Shown here: positions 1-6,920 of the stretch, piece by piece
How positions within the stretch are numbered: the first letter of the stretch is position 1
Layout: every line of letters begins with the position of its first letter
Assembly: GCA_023406715.1 (NCBI GenBank)
Contig: JAEXVC010000263.1
Coordinates: 1-7,364, forward strand
Origin: Bacteroidota bacterium
GTDB lineage: Bacteria; Bacteroidota; Bacteroidia; Bacteroidales; Tenuifilaceae
Direction of reading: 5' to 3'
DNA length: 7,364 nt
Notes under the pieces: model-generated
Told to the model about the DNA's origin: nothing
The model's database searches: none
What the model saw: only the letters and a program-made list of their open reading frames with translations
Made by a program: the position numbers and the translations under genes

Positions 1-3000
1 CCAGTATATCTTACAGTGTTAGCGCTTACTGAAGGGTCAAACGCAACTGGAGCTCCAGATATCCAACTGACAGTGCCGGTTCTGTTGGCAAAAGAAATAT
101 CCACGATGCCAGTGCCTCCAATAGTTGTAACATCCGGGGCTGCTATGGAGGATATGTCGAAAACTTGGGACTCAACAACTATGTCATCCTTCGGGAAATA
201 GCAGGTTCCACTTGTAACCTCCAGAGAGTAATTACCTGCTGGAAGATTTTCAAAAACACAATTATTTCCCGTTGTTGATTGCTCATGAACAGTATAAGGA
301 TATAGTTCATACTTCAGTTTAAAGACCTTTGTCCCCGTAAGACTTCCCAAACTAACTGCAACAGAACCGTTAGGAGTGGAACAGGTTTGAGGGGTAACTA
401 TGACGTTGGTTACTCCCACTGTAGCACTGCCCACAGTGATTTTAACAGATGCGCTTTCTCCTCCTTCTCCGTCAGTGAAATGCACAGTGTTGTCGCCGTA
501 GCCCAAGCCCATCACCGTCACTGCTTGACCCTGCGTACTCATAATGCCTGTAGAGTAAACATAGGGTGTTAGACCACCTCCCTCATAAGTCACCGTCGCC
601 GTCCCGTCATGGCTGCAGCCGTCCGTCGGCGGAACAATACCGCTCACCACAAACGTCGGCTGGGGTGGCGCCTTAACATAAATATCAAAGGGGTACTCGC
701 ACCCGTCCGCGTCCACCAGCTTCAGGTGCTGCGTTTGGTTAACCCTTATGCCGTTTGTAACCTTTACACCAAGCTGCTGTGCCAGCCAGCGCTCTTTATA
801 TATGGCCTTATAAGTATTATACCAGCCTTGAGCATAGCCCAAATCAGGGTATAAAATATCCTTGAACTCACCAAGAGCTTTGTCTACATCTAAAACAATA
901 AGAGAAAGATCAAACCACTGATCATTATCATCATAATTAGGGATATCGAGACAATCATATGTATAATAAAGACAAAAGCCCTCGTTCTTACTCATTGCAA
1001 GTTTTCCAAAAGATCTAAACATAGGCATTTCAAGTCCATTACTAATAGAATTACCAACAGATGCTTTATGAACGACATACTTTTCATACTTAGGCTTATC
1101 TCCAGTACAATCCGCAATATCTCTTGAACAGTAATACCCTTCAGCAAACAAAAACGATGATTTATCTTTCAATATATATAAAGAACGATTTGCATCAGAA
1201 AGGTCATTAGTTAACTGAATACCATTACTAATTCCACTCCCAACTGTAGCTTTAAAAATAGACTTGTTATATGTATAACTTGAAGTATAGGTTTCATACA
1301 AAAAGAAATTATCATCCGAAGATATTTCAATATTATACGCTGCAACATTTGTTAATTGCACAGATGTTCCATCTAGAATGTTGTATTTATAAACAAATTT
1401 ATCACTACCACAGTATAAAAGAAACTGACCATTATGAGATAATTCTGGATCTACTAAATGATAAACATTATTCACAATTGCGGTTGCCACACTAACTGAA
1501 TTACTTTCTGTAGATAATCTATAAATAGAATTTACTGAGCCTACACTTGCTTTAAAGTATAAATAATTATTATCTACAGATATAACCATACCTGAAATAT
1601 TGTCAAATTCCTCAGACACACATACTCCATCGCCTCCTTCTTTAGAAGCTTTGTATATATTCCATCCACCATAAACACCTCCAACTATTTTTCTTTTAAC
1701 ATAATAATAATTTACCCCATTGGGATGGACAATAATATTTAGAGTACCACAGTCTGTTAATACCCTTGTTGAAAAATCATTACCAGTTGAACCTAACATA
1801 ATCATATCACGTTCATCGTAGTGATAAGTATATAAATAAGATTTATTATCAGGGAAAAAGACAGGCAGACTACCTTTTCCCAAAAATATTGGATTTTCAG
1901 ATTTAGACTGGGCCCACACCCTCAACTTCGAATTAAAATAACTTTCATAAGGGTTATTAGGTATGTCAACCATTTTTTCAAACTCTGCATTAAACTTTTC
2001 ATCTAGGTTTTCTTTCTGTTCCTGAGAAAGTTCTTCGTAAGTAGCGGGAATGTCATTTATGATCTGCAAAACTTTATCCCCATCCATCACCTTGTATGGC
2101 TTTCTAAGGTATGAAAAAGCCCAACTATCATCAATATGTAGCAACACCGACGGATTATTTAAGTTTAAAAGATCATAATCAGCATCTCTTACCCGATACA
2201 ATCCAGGACTATGCTGGGCCACTGAAATCGCAGAAGGTTTGGGCGGAATTACAAATGTTTTCACACAAGCCTTATTACCGAGATACTGCTTTTCAATCAA
2301 CTGAAGTTTCCACACAGCCTCAACATTATTGTCAGCACAGAACGGATCGTTACCATCATCATCTCTCGCTATTATCCTATACACATTGGGCTGGCCAGCA
2401 ACTCCTTCCATTGAACAATGATGCGAATTAGTTATACTACCATTTACAAACTCTGCTACAACCCAATAAAAATAGCTAGTGTCAACATTAAAATACCCCT
2501 TATCTGCGGCATCGACAAGTTTCACTTTGACCTCGACCAAATCGTTACAATATGTCCGTTTAACTTGAAGTATCTCATAGTCTAATCCCTGAGGATAAAA
2601 AACCACCCCAGAAACTACCTTTCCGTATGTTTTCTTCCCATTTAAAAGAGTTTTAACAACGCGGAACTTTAAACTTCGCCCCATCCAAGTATAAAAATGA
2701 GAAGATGGATCATCCTTCCTTCCTGCAATGGTCTGATAGTTTAAGAAAATCAAACCTTCAGGTCGTATAACGACATTCTTTATAGGCTCCCACTGCTCCG
2801 TATTATCCAATGCTACCTGTAGGGTTGGTTTTTGATAATTTTTATTATCGTAGAAATCACTAACAACTAGATTAAGAACATCATAATCTAAACAATATCG
2901 TGGATTTGATGAACTATTTGCATTGTCCAAGTTAATTGGATCATCAATATATACTGTGGTAGTCATCTTATAACCCTCCCTGTTGGTACTAATAAAATTA

Positions 3001-3449
3001 TTACAAGGATCGGAGGCGCTTTCGGCTTTTACATTTTCACCAATTACTAAATCTCCTTCGCCAAAACTATAACTCAGTTCATGATCGTTTTTAATATCAG
3101 CGGCATAAGTATTCACATTTATGCCTGAAAGGACTACTCCATTTATTCTAATATTGGAGATTAACTTTTCGAAACTCAAACTTTTGCATACCTGAGGAAA
3201 AATCAAAACTTTATTCAAACTATCAGAATCTATATGTTTCTTGATCGAATTCGAATTATTAATTTTCACATTGGCATAACCAAAATCTGGATCACTGCTA
3301 CAACTACCCCACGACGAGAAAGTCTGTTTAACTCCAATACAATAAAGATTTTGCTCCTGCGCCCTTAAAAAGGGACCAAAAGAAATAAACCCTACAAGCA
3401 AAAACAACTGAAATATTTGTCTAATAGAAAACATCCCAAATGGCTTCAT
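1..3449 (-). CDS. Large secreted multidomain surface protein (SprB-like repeats, beta-propeller), 3' end outside window
   Basis: Reading the minus strand from ATG at 3449 gives 1,149 uninterrupted codons that leave the window at base 1 without a stop. I checked the frame at several internal Met codons (2411, 1973, 995, 512) and it stays constant. Order of parts: signal peptide (residues 1-30); beta-rich region with scattered cysteines (about 31-435); short charged, helix-prone segment (about 440-515); probable seven-bladed beta-propeller (about 537-856); linker with a helical stretch (857-925); SprB-like repeat (932-1007); a second Ig-like repeat (1013-1095); start of a third (from about 1103). 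SprB repeats are known from the gliding adhesin of flavobacteria, a type IX secretion (T9SS) cargo, so cell-surface display or release by T9SS is inferred; the C-terminal sorting domain that would prove it lies outside the window. In-frame ATGs at 3455 and 3434 are alternative starts. I chose 3449 because it puts a Lys in the signal peptide n-region. The precise role (adhesin, binding protein or other) cannot be read from the sequence. Confidence 0.85.
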   Translation of the reverse strand, partial: MKPFGMFSIRQIFQLFLLVGFISFGPFLRAQEQNLYCIGVKQTFSSWGSCSSDPDFGYANVKINNSNSIKKHIDSDSLNKVLIFPQVCKSLSFEKLISNIRINGVVLSGINVNTYAADIKNDHELSYSFGEGDLVIGENVKAESASDPCNNFISTNREGYKMTTTVYIDDPINLDNANSSSNPRYCLDYDVLNLVVSDFYDNKNYQKPTLQVALDNTEQWEPIKNVVIRPEGLIFLNYQTIAGRKDDPSSHFYTWMGRSLKFRVVKTLLNGKKTYGKVVSGVVFYPQGLDYEILQVKRTYCNDLVEVKVKLVDAADKGYFNVDTSYFYWVVAEFVNGSITNSHHCSMEGVAGQPNVYRIIARDDDGNDPFCADNNVEAVWKLQLIEKQYLGNKACVKTFVIPPKPSAISVAQHSPGLYRVRDADYDLLNLNNPSVLLHIDDSWAFSYLRKPYKVMDGDKVLQIINDIPATYEELSQEQKENLDEKFNAEFEKMVDIPNNPYESYFNSKLRVWAQSKSENPIFLGKGSLPVFFPDNKSYLYTYHYDERDMIMLGSTGNDFSTRVLTDCGTLNIIVHPNGVNYYYVKRKIVGGVYGGWNIYKASKEGGDGVCVSEEFDNISGMVISVDNNYLYFKASVGSVNSIYRLSTESNSVSVATAIVNNVYHLVDPELSHNGQFLLYCGSDKFVYKYNILDGTSVQLTNVAAYNIEISSDDNFFLYETYTSSYTYNKSIFKATVGSGISNGIQLTNDLSDANRSLYILKDKSSFLFAEGYYCSRDIADCTGDKPKYEKYVVHKASVGNSISNGLEMPMFRSFGKLAMSKNEGFCLYYTYDCLDIPNYDDNDQWFDLSLIVLDVDKALGEFKDILYPDLGYAQGWYNTYKAIYKERWLAQQLGVKVTNGIRVNQTQHLKLVDADGCEYPFDIYVKAPPQPTFVVSGIVPPTDGCSHDGTATVTYEGGGLTPYVYSTGIMSTQGQAVTVMGLGYGDNTVHFTDGEGGESASVKITVGSATVGVTNVIVTPQTCSTPNGSVAVSLGSLTGTKVFKLKYELYPYTVHEQSTTGNNCVFENLPAGNYSLEVTSGTCYFPKDDIVVESQVFDISSIAAPDVTTIGGTGIVDISFANRTGTVSWISGAPVAFDPSVSANTVRYT
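165..413 (-). repeat. Second, divergent Ig-like repeat in the large surface protein
   Basis: Residues 1013-1095 start VTNVIVTPQTCSTPNGSVAV and later have VFENLPAGNYSLEVTSG. The Cys followed by NGS-x-x-V, and the NLPAGNY turn before a closing strand, match the general shape of SprB or CarboxypepD_reg-like folds. The GG-x-x-PY core is missing, so the copy is divergent. A further repeat seems to begin near residue 1103 (base 143) and is cut by the window edge. Confidence 0.5.
429..656 (-). repeat. SprB-like repeat 1 in the large surface protein
   Basis: Residues 932-1007 show the SprB repeat layout: a Cys (945) followed by DGTATVTYEGGGLTPYVYS, then a stretch ending MGLGYGDNTVHFTDGEG. This is the family signature of Cys, G-x-A-x-V, GG-x-x-P-Y-x-Y, GLG-x-G-x-x-TV and a closing D-x-x-G. 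The preceding residues 908-930 (Leu-Val-Asp-Ala-Asp-Gly-Cys, then a Pro-rich APPQP) look like the end of an earlier related module. In flavobacterial adhesins such repeats form elongated stalks. Confidence 0.7.
882..1841 (-). other. Probable seven-bladed beta-propeller domain within the large surface protein
   Basis: Residues about 537-856 hold seven similar units spaced 39-60 residues apart. Each has an aromatic strand such as YLYTYHY (539), NYYYVKR (580), NYLYFKA (628), QFLLYC (675), NFFLYE (714), SSFLFAE (764) and GFCLYY (824). In several units a second strand of the type NIYKAS, SIFKAT or VVHKAS follows. Three copies share KA[ST]VG followed by Ser/Asn-rich residues (633, 733, 795), and two share SISNG or GISNG. 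The pattern resembles TolB/PD40-like or DUF5050-like propellers. Blade count and boundaries are read by eye. No catalytic residues can be assigned, so a ligand- or protein-binding role is the default inference. Confidence 0.6.
3360..3449 (-). other. Signal peptide of the large surface protein
   Basis: The first 30 residues have a short basic n-region (Lys2, Arg10), a hydrophobic core rich in Phe and Leu (about residues 12-28), and the end FLRA followed by QEQN. Cleavage after Ala30 would leave Gln31 at the mature N-terminus. A +1 Gln is a known, strong preference of signal peptidase I substrates in Bacteroidetes, where it is cyclised to pyroglutamate. There is no lipobox cysteine at this position, so this is a soluble or secreted type rather than a lipoprotein. 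Confidence 0.75.
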
Positions 3450-3836
3450 AACCATACAATTTATAATACAAACTCTCACATTATTTAATTCACAAAACAG
3501 AAAGACACCCTTAAACAGGAAACCCAACCAATAGAATTTCTAACAACAAAAAACACTACAAAAGAAACCAAACTAAAAGCAAAACTGAATACAGCGATCT
3601 TAAATCAACAACAAAACACTATTTAGCAACAACTTACAAATAGCAAAAAATACTTAATGGCACCTTTGTTGACAAAATTCAAAACTCAACATAAGATACC
3701 ATCAACACTTATTTCCAAATACTTTTTATAGGAAAATAACTGTAATTGATGCAATAGACATTACATCAATTCAAGAAATAAGTCAACAAAATTAATACTC
3801 TAGAGCGAAATATTAAAATTTGTTAAAATTTTTCTC
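3450..3836. other. 387-base intergenic region, no gene seen; T/G-rich leader of the surface-protein gene
   Basis: I find no convincing coding sequence or RNA gene here. Read toward the surface-protein gene, the strand is rich in T and G and poor in C, with many TTG and TTTTG runs: bases 3541-3600 hold 13 G but only 5 C on the minus strand. An 8-bp inverted repeat, AATTGATG (3744-3751) and CATCAATT (3764-3771) with a 12-base loop, could be an operator or a weak hairpin. A tandem TTAAAATT (3813-3820 and 3823-3830) lies just after the transporter stop; it forms only A/T pairs and is a poor terminator. Confidence 0.5.
3644..3677 (-). promoter_or_regulatory. Possible Bacteroidetes-type promoter for the surface-protein gene
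   Basis: On the minus strand TTTTG (3677-3673) is followed after 20 bases by TATTTTTTG (3652-3644). This approximates the Bacteroidetes -33 TTTG and -7 TAnnTTTG elements, but the -7 box has one extra base. It would give a leader of nearly 190 bases. The region is so rich in TTTG that a chance match is likely. A -7 box with exact spacing, TAATTTTG, occurs at 3794-3787 but lacks a clear -33 partner. Confidence 0.25.
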
Positions 3837-4589
3837 TTAAAAAACCAATAATTTTAAAGCAAAAACAAGAACAGTTGCGAGCAAAAACCACCGGACAAAC
3901 TTAGTTCCATGTTTAATTGCAACGTGGGTTGCAATCCATGCACCAAGCATACTACCAGCACCAAGCACAAGGCCAATTCGGTAGTTTACTTGGCTGTTCA
4001 AAACAAAAACAATTAGCGCAACTACTGTAAAGGCCAATACAATTAAAACTTTTATTGCGTTGGCCTTTAGCAAATCAAACCCTGCGCCAAGAACCAACCC
4101 AGCCAATAAAAAGAATCCTACACCAGCCTGAATAAAGCCGCCATAAAATCCTATACCGAAGAATACTAGTATTCTTAACAGCGTTGGTTTGGCTTGAACA
4201 CCTCCTGCTTGCTCCTTAACCCATTGCTCTGGCTTGTAAAGAATCATAAAAAACATTACAACCAGTAATGCCCCAATAATTTTGTTCATTAAGGCATCGT
4301 TGATATCTACCGCTACAAAGGCTCCAATTAGAGCACCTACCGAGGCTGGTATTGTAAGCCAAATTCCGTCCTTCCACTCAAAAACCTTCTTTTGCTTAAA
4401 ACTTCCAACAGCCACAACACTCTGTAAAAGTATGCCTACCCTGTTTGTACCATTAGCCACACTGGCGGGTAAACCAATAAATATTAATAAAGGAAGCGTG
4501 ATTAACGAACCGCTTCCTGCAAGAGTATTAATAAAACCCGAAATAATGCCAACAATTACAACAATAGCATAAACCCACCATTCCATCAA
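3837..4589 (-). CDS. TSUP (TauE/SafE) family membrane transporter
   Basis: The 250-residue protein is hydrophobic throughout, with about eight predicted membrane helices, the usual size for this family. It has the two-fold repeat typical of TSUP proteins: GFINTLAGSGSLITLPLL (residues 18-35) with ANGTNR (45-50) in the first half, and GGFIQAGVGFFLLAGLVL (150-167) with KANAIK (175-180) in the second. A polar loop (about 120-135) separates the halves. Family members export or import small anions such as sulfite, sulfoacetate or other organosulfur compounds across the inner membrane; the substrate here cannot be told. It starts 5 bases after the stop of the upstream membrane-protein gene, so the two are almost certainly co-transcribed and may be translationally coupled. 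No sulfur-metabolism genes are visible nearby. Confidence 0.9.
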   Translation of the reverse strand: MMEWWVYAIVVIVGIISGFINTLAGSGSLITLPLLIFIGLPASVANGTNRVGILLQSVVAVGSFKQKKVFEWKDGIWLTIPASVGALIGAFVAVDINDALMNKIIGALLVVMFFMILYKPEQWVKEQAGGVQAKPTLLRILVFFGIGFYGGFIQAGVGFFLLAGLVLGAGFDLLKANAIKVLIVLAFTVVALIVFVLNSQVNYRIGLVLGAGSMLGAWIATHVAIKHGTKFVRWFLLATVLVFALKLLVF

Positions 4590-4594
4590 TAGAG

Positions 4595-5086
4595 TTATGA
4601 TTTCTTTTCGTAATGTTTAAACTCAGACCTTTCACATATAATTCCTTTAAATTCACAAACTTTTGCAATCTTATCCTTAATTTCAACCACTTTAGTGTAA
4701 GGTAGCCAGCCTAACGCCACAACTTTACGCTTGCCGGTTCTTTTAAAAAAAGCCACATAAGTTGGGCCCAACTTTACTTTAATAATGGTGTCCCACATAA
4801 CACTTTCAGCAGATTGTTTTATCATTCCAAAACTATACTCAAGGGCATACTCATCGGCTTGGATATAAAGTTTGGCTTTATAAGTAATCCAAGCATAGTA
4901 TACATATATCAAAAAGTAAACTGCCATAATAAGAATAGACAACTGAGCACTACCTAGTTGTTCTTTTAACAATGTGAATGAGAGTATTGCTAATACAATA
5001 AAAAAAATAGCCCCAAAAGCCCAAATTCTATAAAGTTTTGACTTTTTATGCGACATCTCATTAAGGTCGATATAAAATGATTCCAT
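4595..5086 (-). CDS. Small membrane protein: two transmembrane helices plus PH-like C-terminal domain
   Basis: The product has 163 residues. A short polar N-terminus is followed by two hydrophobic segments (about 20-40 and 47-67) and then a soluble domain (about 70-155). The soluble part alternates short beta-strand-like stretches (KLYIQAD, ALEYSFG, WDTIIKVKLGP, YVAFFKR, KVVALGW) and ends with a helix (VVEIKDKIAKVCEF). This layout, a helical hairpin and then a strand-rich domain closed by a helix, resembles bacterial PH-like (bPH/YcxB-type) membrane proteins, but I do not recognise a named family. The hairpin anchors it in the inner membrane with the domain probably cytoplasmic. It is the first gene of a pair with the TSUP transporter 5 bases downstream, which suggests an accessory role to that transporter; this is inference from position only. 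I see no clear -7 box in the 47 bases between the start and the glyA terminator. Confidence 0.75.
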   Translation of the reverse strand: MESFYIDLNEMSHKKSKLYRIWAFGAIFFIVLAILSFTLLKEQLGSAQLSILIMAVYFLIYVYYAWITYKAKLYIQADEYALEYSFGMIKQSAESVMWDTIIKVKLGPTYVAFFKRTGKRKVVALGWLPYTKVVEIKDKIAKVCEFKGIICERSEFKHYEKKS

Positions 5087-5133
5087 ACTATTTTTAGGTT
5101 GGTTAATTTTTAAAAGTTGATATTGGCTAAGTT

Positions 5134-5166
5134 ATAAAAAAACCCCGACACGTTGCGTCGGGGTTT
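5134..5166 (-). terminator. Rho-independent terminator of glyA
   Basis: A perfect 10-bp stem, AAACCCCGAC (5140-5149) and GTCGGGGTTT (5157-5166), encloses a 7-base loop. Read on the minus strand it is followed by a run of T, and it begins 18 bases past the glyA stop codon. It separates glyA from the downstream two-gene unit, so that unit needs its own promoter or read-through. Confidence 0.92.
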
Positions 5167-5184
5167 AAAGTTATTTTAAAAAGA

Positions 5185-6465
5185 TTACCAAGCAAATAGA
5201 GGGAAATCCTTCATAAGCTTATTAACATCTTTTCTCACTTCGGATATAACAGCCTCGTTATCGATGTTAGATAGAACCTTATCAATTAAATCAACAATAA
5301 TTGGCATATGAACTTCCTTTAAACCACGGGTCGATATTGCAGGGGTTCCAACACGTATTCCAGAGGTTTGGAAAGGAGAACGGCTATCGTAAGGAACCAT
5401 ATTCTTGTTAATAGTGATATCGGCTAATACAAGGGTATTCTCAGCCTTTTTACCAGTAAGTTCAGGGAACTTGGTGCGTAAGTCGATAAGCATTGAGTGG
5501 TTGTCTGTACCATCGGAAATAACCTTATAACCTTTTTTGATAAAAGCATCGGCAAGGACTGCTGCGTTTTTCTTAACTTGCTGTTGGTACGTTTTGTACT
5601 CAGGAGCTAAAGCCTCACCAAAAGCAACTGCCTTTGCAGCAATTACGTGCTCAAGTGGTCCGCCCTGAACACCTGGGAATACGCTAGAGTTAAGAATTTG
5701 CGACATCATTTTAACTTCGCCCTTTGGAGTAGTTAATCCCCAAGGATTTGGAAAATCTTTACCCATTAAAATAATACCCCCACGTGGTCCACGTAAAGTT
5801 TTGTGTGTTGTAGATGTTACAATGTGAGCATACTTAACAGGATTATCGAGCAAGCCAGCAGCAATTAAACCTGCAGGGTGCGCCATATCAATCATAAGTA
5901 ATGCACCAATTTTATCTGCAATCTCACGCATACGTTTGTAGTCCCACTCGCGAGAGTAAGCCGAAGCACCACCAACAATTAACTTTGGTTTTTGCTCCAT
6001 TGCTACTTTCTCCATCATGTCGTAATCTACACGGCCAGTTTCCTGCTTAACACCGTACGATACAGCCTTGTACCACATACCTGAGAAGTTTACTGGCGAA
6101 CCGTGTGATAAGTGACCACCATGAGATAGGTCTAAACCAAGGAAAGTATCTCCAGGTTTAAGAACCGCCATGAAAACAGCCATATTTGCCTGTGCACCAG
6201 AGTGAGGCTGTACGTTGGCATACTCAGCATCGAAAAGTTTTTTCAACCTATCAATGGCAAGTTGCTCCGACTGGTCAACCACCTCGCAACCACCATAGTA
6301 GCGTGCTCCAGGATAACCTTCGGCGTACTTGTTGGTCATAACTGAGCCCATAGCCTCAAGCACCTGAGGGCTAACAAAGTTTTCCGAAGCAATCAACTCT
6401 ATTCCATGCATTTGACGCTGACGCTCTTTCTCAATAAGTTCAAAAATTTGTGTATCGCGTGTCAT
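5185..6465 (-). CDS. glyA: Serine hydroxymethyltransferase
   Basis: This PLP enzyme converts serine and tetrahydrofolate to glycine and 5,10-methylene-tetrahydrofolate in the cytoplasm, the main source of one-carbon units. The 426 residues cover the full family length. Hallmarks are ELIASENF (23-30), the motif YAEGYPGARYYGG (47-59), HSGAQAN (88-94), the cofactor-binding MIDMAHPAGLIAAG (191-204) with Asp193 and His196, and the Schiff-base lysine Lys222 in TSTTHKTLRGPRGG. The later SSVFPGVQGGP block and a C-terminal SGIRVGTPAISTRG are also present. The start ATG at 6465 is supported by MTRDTQIFELIEKE, which aligns with the usual N-terminus, and by a promoter just upstream. The gene ends at a strong terminator. 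All catalytic residues I can recognise are intact and nothing looks unusual. Confidence 0.98.
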   Translation of the reverse strand: MTRDTQIFELIEKERQRQMHGIELIASENFVSPQVLEAMGSVMTNKYAEGYPGARYYGGCEVVDQSEQLAIDRLKKLFDAEYANVQPHSGAQANMAVFMAVLKPGDTFLGLDLSHGGHLSHGSPVNFSGMWYKAVSYGVKQETGRVDYDMMEKVAMEQKPKLIVGGASAYSREWDYKRMREIADKIGALLMIDMAHPAGLIAAGLLDNPVKYAHIVTSTTHKTLRGPRGGIILMGKDFPNPWGLTTPKGEVKMMSQILNSSVFPGVQGGPLEHVIAAKAVAFGEALAPEYKTYQQQVKKNAAVLADAFIKKGYKVISDGTDNHSMLIDLRTKFPELTGKKAENTLVLADITINKNMVPYDSRSPFQTSGIRVGTPAISTRGLKEVHMPIIVDLIDKVLSNIDNEAVISEVRKDVNKLMKDFPLFAW

Positions 6466-6487
6466 TATCGTAAGTTTAAAATTTAGG

Positions 6488-6495
6488 CAAAATTA
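6488..6495 (-). promoter_or_regulatory. Probable -7 promoter element of glyA
   Basis: The minus strand reads TAATTTTG, an exact match to the Bacteroidetes -7 consensus TAnnTTTG, 22 bases before the glyA ATG. Transcription would start about 6 bases downstream, leaving a leader of roughly 16 bases, typical of SD-less Bacteroidetes genes. No clear TTTG is seen at the -33 position. Confidence 0.5.
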
Positions 6496-6518
6496 GTGCT
6501 TTAATTCTGTTGGTAAAA

Positions 6519-6920
6519 TTATTTTATATGTTCCTTAGCAAATTGTGAAAGCAGCTCAATAAGTTGAGTTTTTTTTAGCGGTTTTGCCAGAAAAGTTTTG
6601 ATTCCTGCATTTTTGCAACGCTCCTCTTGCCCTACCAAAACATAGGCAGTTTGAGCAATAATTGTAAGTTTAGGGTTATCGGCTAAAAACTTTTGAGCTA
6701 GCTCAACTCCATCAACATCGGGTAGTCGCAAATCGAGCAAAATAATATCCGGAGGCAAATTCTTAGCCATATACTGCGTTGCCTCGTAACCCGATTTTGC
6801 ATAATCAATTTGAGCCTGAGTGGGGGTTAGTAATTCCCGAAGAAAGATTCTGCTTACGGTATCATCTTCAATAACCAAAATTCTTAATCCCTTTATTTTT
6901 GAAATATCTAGGGTAGCCAT
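6519..6920 (-). CDS. Stand-alone receiver-domain response regulator (CheY-like)
   Basis: The 133-residue protein is a single receiver (REC) domain with no DNA-binding or enzymatic output domain. Visible hallmarks are the acidic pocket in VIEDD (Glu18, Asp19, Asp20), the phospho-acceptor Asp63 in LLDLRLPDVDG, the switch Thr91 in AQTA, and Lys113 in LAKPL. It should accept phosphate from a histidine kinase and signal by protein contact, or serve as a phosphorelay intermediate like DivK, Spo0F or the receivers of hybrid kinases. The partner kinase is not in the window. About ten residues precede the first strand (LRILVIEDD), a normal length. It has its own candidate promoter and lies 53 bases upstream of glyA with no terminator between, so read-through into glyA is possible. 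Confidence 0.93.
   Translation of the reverse strand: MATLDISKIKGLRILVIEDDTVSRIFLRELLTPTQAQIDYAKSGYEATQYMAKNLPPDIILLDLRLPDVDGVELAQKFLADNPKLTIIAQTAYVLVGQEERCKNAGIKTFLAKPLKKTQLIELLSQFAKEHIK

Noticed and set aside
16..2431. Five plus-strand reading frames of 61-106 codons (near 16, 387, 609, 1271 and 2111)
   Set aside because: All lie antisense to the continuous 1,149-codon minus-strand frame, have no recognisable motifs, and their composition fits shadows of that gene.
1..3449. Frameshift or pseudogene in the large surface-protein gene, suspected because no closed frame is found
   Set aside because: The frame is the same at every point checked from the start codon to the window edge; the stop simply lies outside the window.
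3541..3660. Possible short-repeat or CRISPR-like array in the A/C-rich stretch of the plus strand
   Set aside because: The short aacaac and caaaa strings are low-complexity; there is no repeat of constant length with regular spacers.
3744..3771. Invertible promoter or recombination site at the AATTGATG dyad
   Set aside because: The arms are only 8 bp with 12 bases between, too short and close for known invertible segments, and no recombinase gene is present.
3813..3830. Tandem TTAAAATT as a terminator of the TSUP gene
   Set aside because: The hairpin is formed only by A/T pairs with no GC stem, so it is too weak to call.
4282..4572. Plus-strand frame of 96 codons
   Set aside because: It is fully antisense to the TSUP transporter gene, which has clear family motifs on the other strand.
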